Part shown: positions 59,954-64,000 of the stretch, in pieces
How the letters are laid out: each line of letters opens with the position of its first letter
Numbering within the stretch: position 1 is the first letter of the stretch
NCBI RefSeq assembly: GCF_007747795.1
Contig: NZ_CP036275.1
Span: forward strand, 6,688,001-6,752,000
Origin: Maioricimonas rarisocia
Lineage (GTDB): Bacteria; Planctomycetota; Planctomycetia; Planctomycetales; Planctomycetaceae
Direction of reading: 5' to 3'
Length of the DNA stretch: 64,000 nucleotides
Notes under the pieces: generated by a model
Databases searched by the model: none
Told to the model about the DNA's origin: nothing
The model's input: only the letters and a program-made list of their open reading frames with translations
Position numbers and translations under genes: made by a program

Positions 59954-61159
59954 ATGCCGGGCCGACTTGTCACCAGCCAGTCCGAATTTGATTCTCTCTG
60001 TGAACGTGCGCGCGGGGCCGGTCTCGTCGCGTTCGACACCGAGTTTGTCTCCGAATCGTACTTCAGGCCCCGACTCTGTCTGATCCAGATGGCAACCGCC
60101 GATCTGGAAGCAGTCATCGACCCCTTCGAGATCGAAGATCTTTCGAAGTGGTGGGACGTCATGCGCGATCCCGACGTGACCGTCATCGTCCATGGCGGCC
60201 GCGAAGAGATCCGGTTCTGCAAGCACCTGGGAGGCGGACGTCCGCAGAAACTGGTCGACGTCCAGATCGCCGAAGGCCTGCTCAGCCGCGGCTTCCCCCT
60301 CGGCTTTCAGATGCTCGTCCCCCGGGTCACCGGCAAGCGGATCCAGGGTTCCGAAACCCGCACCGACTGGCAACGCCGCCCGCTCACATCGCGGCAGATC
60401 GACTACGCCCTCGAAGACGTACGTTACCTGATCGAGATCTGGGACAAACAGCAGCAGGCGCTCACCGAGAAAGATCGCCTCGACTGGGCCTGGGCCGAGT
60501 TCGAACGCCTGATCGACGACGTTGAGGGAGAAGCAGCCCGCAATACCTGGCGTCGCCTCGCCGGGATCCATCGTCTTTCGCGACGACAGATGGCGGTCGC
60601 CCGAGAGCTGTATCAGTGGCGCAGCGAGACCGCCGAGTCACTCAACCGCCCCGTCCGCAGCATGCTCCGCGACGACCTGCTCGTCGAAATCGCCACCCGC
60701 CGCCCCCGGTCGTTGAATGACCTGAACCGGACACGCGGCATGCATCGCCGCGAGTACCAGCGGATGGCCGGCGACATCCTCGCCGCCGTCGAACGGGCCA
60801 TGGCCCTTCCGGACGATGAACTGCCGGAAAAGCCCCGCCCACCCCAGAACCCACCGCAGGAAGATGTCCTCAGCAAAGTGCTCGGCCTGGCCCTGGCCAA
60901 CCGCTGTAACGAGCTGGGCCTGTCGACGAATATCGTCGGCACCATGAACGATCTGCAGGAACTGGTGCGCTGGCACATGGTCAACGGCGACCCGGACCGC
61001 GAACCGCTCCCCCGTCTGATGCTCGGATGGCGTGGACGCGTGTGCGGCGACCTGCTGACCGACCTGCTCAAGGGGCGGTACTCGATTCGCATTGCCGACG
61101 TCACGTCCGAGACCCCGCTCGCCTTCGAAGCCGTCGACGGTCACTCCGTGAACGATTGA
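59954..61159 (+). CDS. rnd: Ribonuclease D with one altered active-site residue
   Basis: 401 residues, 3'-5' exoribonuclease for tRNA 3' ends. DEDDy residues line up by number with E. coli RNase D: Asp28 and Glu30 (FDTEF), Tyr151 and Asp155 (DYALEDVRYL), but position 85, normally Asp, is Glu (VHGGREEIRF). An HRDC domain follows (about 215-290, RLAGIHRLSRRQMAVARELYQW). The C-terminal 110 residues include MLGWRGRVCGDLLTDLLKG. ATG 59954 with AGAGGT close ahead begins the family core; the earlier in-frame start lies in the sialidase gene. Overlaps the convergent HisA-like gene by 19 bases. Confidence 0.85.
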   Translation: MPGRLVTSQSEFDSLCERARGAGLVAFDTEFVSESYFRPRLCLIQMATADLEAVIDPFEIEDLSKWWDVMRDPDVTVIVHGGREEIRFCKHLGGGRPQKLVDVQIAEGLLSRGFPLGFQMLVPRVTGKRIQGSETRTDWQRRPLTSRQIDYALEDVRYLIEIWDKQQQALTEKDRLDWAWAEFERLIDDVEGEAARNTWRRLAGIHRLSRRQMAVARELYQWRSETAESLNRPVRSMLRDDLLVEIATRRPRSLNDLNRTRGMHRREYQRMAGDILAAVERAMALPDDELPEKPRPPQNPPQEDVLSKVLGLALANRCNELGLSTNIVGTMNDLQELVRWHMVNGDPDREPLPRLMLGWRGRVCGDLLTDLLKGRYSIRIADVTSETPLAFEAVDGHSVND

Positions 61160-61890
61160 CCGCATACCGCCGCCACATCGTCTGCGGTGATGCGCCCGTC
61201 GTGGAGCGCCGAGGCGACCAGCACGCCCCCGACACCAGCCGACGCCAGCTCCGACAGGTCACGACGTCCACGCACGCCGCCGCCGGTGATCAGCTGCACG
61301 TCGGGGCAGCCGCTGCGAATCTCCCGGCAGAGCGGGAGCGTCGGAACCCCTTCGTCGACGCCGACCGCCGCAAGGTCCAGCACGATCAGCGACCGGACGC
61401 CCGCGTCGATCACGTCCCATGCGATCCCTGCGGCTGGCATTCCGGCCCAGTCGCCGCCGTTGGCAATCGGCCTGCCGTTCTTCAGGTCGAGGCTGAAGAC
61501 GAGTCGATCCGGTCCGGCCTCTGCCACAAGCGATCGCAGGACGGACGCGTCCGACCAGGTTTCCAGTGCAATGACGATCCGCTTCGCTCCCGATTCGAAA
61601 GCCCGAGCCGCCTCTTCCGGCCCCCTGATGCCACAGTCCAGCAGCAGCTCGAAACCCTCCGCGGCCAGTCGCTCATGCAGCGCCCGGTCGGGACGGGATC
61701 GCTCGAGTCCATCGAGGTCGGCGACGTAGAGCGGCAGCGGGCCGAACGTATCCTTCAGCGACCGCGCGACTTCGAGCGGATCGGTGGAGGTTGTCAGGCA
61801 ACTGTGGATCGGGCGGTACCGGGAGCGCTCTCCCGCCACACCCCGGACGACCTCGCCTTCACGCACGTCGAGGACCGGAATCAACTGCAT
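61141..61890 (-). CDS. HisA-like TIM barrel protein (COG1411 type)
   Basis: 249 residues. Starts MQLIPVLDVREGEVVRGVAG and has the HisA pattern of strands with paired repeats: LYVADLDGLERSRPD, ELLLDCGIRGPEEAARAFESGAKRIVIALETW, LVFSLDLKNGRPI, SLIVLDLAAVGVDEG, QLITGGGVRGRRDLSELASAGVGGVLVASALHDG. True HisA would sit with other his genes; none is here. HisA relatives of this type occur in gene sets for tetrahydromethanopterin-linked C1 metabolism in planctomycetes and methylotrophs, so that role is a possibility. ATG 61890 has GGAG 8 bases before it. Confidence 0.75.
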   Translation of the reverse strand: MQLIPVLDVREGEVVRGVAGERSRYRPIHSCLTTSTDPLEVARSLKDTFGPLPLYVADLDGLERSRPDRALHERLAAEGFELLLDCGIRGPEEAARAFESGAKRIVIALETWSDASVLRSLVAEAGPDRLVFSLDLKNGRPIANGGDWAGMPAAGIAWDVIDAGVRSLIVLDLAAVGVDEGVPTLPLCREIRSGCPDVQLITGGGVRGRRDLSELASAGVGGVLVASALHDGRITADDVAAVCGQSFTE

Positions 61891-62072
61891 GCCGCACTCC
61901 GCCTGGGCGATCCACCGATACCCCAAGGGGGAATTGCCGGTGCCGGAACCCAGTCTCTATAGTTATTCCACGTTGGTTCATGTTGACCGCATCGGAGTGG
62001 CCCGCAGGGCGGACCGAAGTCGTGCGGCAGCACGAGTCACGCCTCATCCCCGGGCCACAGAACGCGCACCAC

Positions 62073-62972
62073 ATGATCCAGTATCTGCAGGGAAAGTTAA
62101 TCTACCGTCCGCGGCGGGAAGAAGTCTCCCGTGCCGCTTCCGGATTACCTGATGAAAGGGTTCGCCACGTCCGGATCCGCACCGACGACGGCCTCATGCT
62201 GAATGGTTGGCTCTGCTTTGCCGCAAACCGCTGCGACGATCTCTCACGGAACGGGATCTCCGGTCCCCCCGCGCAGCGTCCCCAGGGGCGTGCACTCATC
62301 CTGTACTGCCCCGGCACGACGGGGCACCGGGGGCACCGCCTGAAGGCGATTCAGCAGCTCACCTCGCTCGGGTGTGACGTGTTGATCGTCGACTACCGCG
62401 GCTACGCCGAAAACGCCGGCTCCCCCAGCGAACGCTGGATGGCACGGGACGCCCGGCGAATCTGGAAATACGCCACCGACCACCTCGCTGTCCCGGCGCA
62501 TCGCATCGTCATCTATGGCGAATCGCTTGGTGGAGGCGTCGCCACCAGCCTGGCCGCTGATCTCTGTCGGCAGGGAACGATGCCCGCCGGACTGATTCTC
62601 CGCTCGACGTTCACGTCTCTGGTCGATGTCGCCGCAGAACGGTTCCCATGGTTGCCGGTTCGCATGTGCATGGTGGACCGCTTCGATTCCCGCAGGCGGA
62701 TCTCCCGCATCGACTGTCCGCTGTTGATCATCCACGGAACCCGGGACCGGCTGATCCCCATCACACACGGCCGGGAACTGTTCCGGGCCGCTCCGCCGCG
62801 GTCGTTCAATGGAGTGCCGCGACGCTTCGTCGAGCTGCCCGGCGCCGGTCACGACAATGTGATGTACGCCGCGCCCGACAGAATGCGGGAAGCCCACGAA
62901 ACGTTCCTGGATTCACTCCCGCTGCCGGCCAACCGACAACTGGAACTCTGCGGAACGGATGCTTCTTCATGA
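62073..62972 (+). CDS. Alpha/beta hydrolase, BEM46/ABHD13-like
   Basis: 299 residues. Nucleophile elbow GESLGGGVATSLAADL, acid HGTRDRLIPITHG and His in GAGHDNVMY complete the triad; ALILYCPGTTGHRGHRLKAIQ and VLIVDYRGYAENAGSP are family marks of BEM46-type serine hydrolases. No signal peptide, so likely cytosolic or membrane-bound. The start is unsure: ATG 62073 begins the family core (MIQYLQGKLIYRPRREEV), while ATG 61980 would add 31 residues. The stop overlaps the next ATG as ATGA, so it is coupled to the glycosylase gene. Confidence 0.8.
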   Translation: MIQYLQGKLIYRPRREEVSRAASGLPDERVRHVRIRTDDGLMLNGWLCFAANRCDDLSRNGISGPPAQRPQGRALILYCPGTTGHRGHRLKAIQQLTSLGCDVLIVDYRGYAENAGSPSERWMARDARRIWKYATDHLAVPAHRIVIYGESLGGGVATSLAADLCRQGTMPAGLILRSTFTSLVDVAAERFPWLPVRMCMVDRFDSRRRISRIDCPLLIIHGTRDRLIPITHGRELFRAAPPRSFNGVPRRFVELPGAGHDNVMYAAPDRMREAHETFLDSLPLPANRQLELCGTDASS

Positions 62973-63604
62973 CCGACGGCGACGCTTCGGTTGAGTCGGC
63001 GATTCTGCACCTCAAGGAGGCTGACCCGGTCATCGGGTCGGTCATCGATGCAGTCGGGCCTTTCCGGTTGAAACCGCAGCGAGCCCGTTTTCGCTCACTC
63101 GTGCGGGCCATCATCGCCCAGCAGATTTCGACATCGGCGGCCCGATCGATTACGGCCCGCCTGGTCGAAGCCCTCAAGCCGGGACAACTGACGGCTGAAG
63201 GTGTCGCCGCGATGTCCTTCGAGGAACTCCGCTGTTGCGGGCTGTCGCCTCAGAAAGCCGGCTACATCCACGACCTCGCGGCCCACGTCGCGGATGGATC
63301 GGTCCCCCTCTCACGCATGGGACGCTGGCCGGACGAGCGGATCATCGAATGCCTCACCCAGGTGCGGGGGATCGGCGTCTGGACAGCCCAGATGTTTCTG
63401 ATCTTTTCGATGGGGCGGATGGACGTCTTTCCTCCGGATGACCTCGGCATTCGCTCCGCCATCCGGAATCTCTACGGACTCCCGGATCTGCCGAATCGGG
63501 CGACGAGCCTGCAGATTGCCGAGCCCTGGCGACCCTACTCGTCCGTGGCAAGCTGGTACTGCTGGCGCAGCATCGAACTTTCGCAGGGATCACCGCAGCC
63601 GTAG
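62969..63604 (+). CDS. HhH-GPD DNA glycosylase (AlkA-like)
   Basis: 211 residues. Base-excision repair enzyme removing alkylated bases. The helix-hairpin-helix (LTQVRGIGVWTAQMFLIFS) precedes the catalytic Asp in VFPPDDLGIRSAIRNLYG; also FRSLVRAIIAQQISTSAARSI and GLSPQKAGYIHDLA. Lacks the N-terminal domain of E. coli AlkA, as in short bacterial forms. ATG 62969 overlaps the upstream stop (ATGA). A terminator follows at 63822. Confidence 0.85.
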   Translation: MTDGDASVESAILHLKEADPVIGSVIDAVGPFRLKPQRARFRSLVRAIIAQQISTSAARSITARLVEALKPGQLTAEGVAAMSFEELRCCGLSPQKAGYIHDLAAHVADGSVPLSRMGRWPDERIIECLTQVRGIGVWTAQMFLIFSMGRMDVFPPDDLGIRSAIRNLYGLPDLPNRATSLQIAEPWRPYSSVASWYCWRSIELSQGSPQP

Positions 63605-63821
63605 CGATTGTGCGGGCTGCCTCCATTCCTCCTGGCGCAGCCGTTCTCCCGGCTCAAGTTATCCTGCCGGTCGGGCCGATAATGACCGCAGAGACTCTTC
63701 ACGCCGCAGAGCGCATGAAGCGCCACGAGCGAGACATCAGGCTGGAGATGTTCCCTTCAGGAAGAAGGCCCTCCGGCCTCCCGGATACGACGCCAGGTCT
63801 CAATTGCGTGAAGGAAAACGC

Positions 63822-63858
63822 AGGGTCGTTCGGATCACCTCCGGACGACCCTTTTTCG
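63822..63858 (+). terminator. Bidirectional terminator
   Basis: AGGGTCGTTCGG and CCGGACGACCCT form a stem with one mismatch-like T-G region and a 7-base loop, followed by TTTTT on the plus strand and by a shorter T-rich stretch on the minus strand. It fits ends of the glycosylase transcript and of the minus-strand gene whose stop is at 63873. The 63605-63821 stretch before it holds no gene that I recognise. Confidence 0.75.
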
Positions 63859-63872
63859 TGCGCTGCGTCCGA

Positions 63873-64000
63873 TCACTCCCCCGTCGACCACGGGACTTCG
63901 ACCTTCATTGCCTCGGCCCGCCGCTGCAGTTCCTCGGCATGCGATCGATGCAGCGGAATTCCCTCCGCACGACAACGCTGCTCGCAGGCGGCTTCGAAGT
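63873..64000 (-). CDS. C-terminal end of a minus-strand gene (partial)
   Basis: Open from the window edge to TGA (63873-63875). The last residues read GIPLHRSHAEELQRRAEAMKVE, then VPWSTGE before the stop: a charged helical tail with a short end. Too little to name the family. The terminator-like hairpin 63822-63858 lies just behind its stop. Confidence 0.5.
   Translation of the reverse strand, partial: FEAACEQRCRAEGIPLHRSHAEELQRRAEAMKVEVPWSTGE

Noticed and set aside
63681-64000. Open plus-strand frame from ATG 63681 to the window edge
   Set aside because: It crosses the terminator hairpin and lies opposite the better supported minus-strand C-terminus.

Overview
The window looks like chromosomal DNA of a high-GC bacterium of the phylum Planctomycetota. 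The pointers are family content rather than a marker gene: a DUF1501 protein with a Tat signal, a CxPxR sulfatase, PQQ-like beta-propeller proteins, a PEP-CTERM protein, FG-GAP and TPR giants, an Hanks-type kinase fused to a caspase-like domain, two ECF-type sigma factors and a COG1411-type HisA relative. I saw no rRNA, tRNA or CRISPR array. One piece of mobile DNA, a truncated transposase, lies near 52.6 kb.

Layout. 0.1-5.4 kb: part of a Tad/Flp pilus locus (cpaA, cpaB, cpaC, cpaE) without the motor ATPase and platform genes. 5.4-13.9 kb: a SelW-like protein, folC, a PEP-CTERM protein and a 1484-residue TPR protein. 13.9-18 kb: a four-gene minus-strand operon coding for an M20 amidohydrolase, a GNAT acyltransferase fused to a cNMP-binding domain, a second cNMP-binding protein and a PEBP protein. 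18.4-23.5 kb: kinase/pseudo-caspase protein and an FG-GAP protein. 23.7-30.7 kb: degenerate esterase, PGRP-type amidase, DUF547 protein, 2-hydroxyacid dehydrogenase, sigma factor and sulfatase. 30.9-37.6 kb: activated methyl cycle genes ahcY, metF and metH. 37.9-46 kb: small enzymes and hypotheticals, ruvC and a sialate O-acetylesterase. 46-51 kb: two secreted beta-propeller proteins and a His-rich lipoprotein. 51.3-53 kb: a small accessory patch (XRE regulator with an operator-like array, RHH-like protein, transposase remnant). 53-64 kb: sigma factor, glgX, His/Gly/Tyr-rich secreted protein, DUF1501, sialidase, RNase D, HisA-like protein, alpha/beta hydrolase, DNA glycosylase and the end of one more gene.

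The genes form several working groups: methyl-cycle housekeeping (ahcY, metF, metH), glycan breakdown (sulfatase, sialidase, sialate esterase, GlgX) with sigma factors next to two of these enzymes, DNA/RNA maintenance (ruvC, rnd, glycosylase), and signalling built from altered domains (cNMP-binding domains with a His in place of the phosphate-binding Arg; a caspase fold without its Cys).

The most unusual non-coding feature is a set of short hairpin repeats found only in gaps between genes from about 23.5 to 44.1 kb. Three families read as stems capped by GNRA-type tetraloops, two of them with tandem G-A/A-G mismatches, and the loop base varies within the GNRA rule. The best candidates for something undescribed are these repeats and the acyltransferase/cNMP/PEBP operon.
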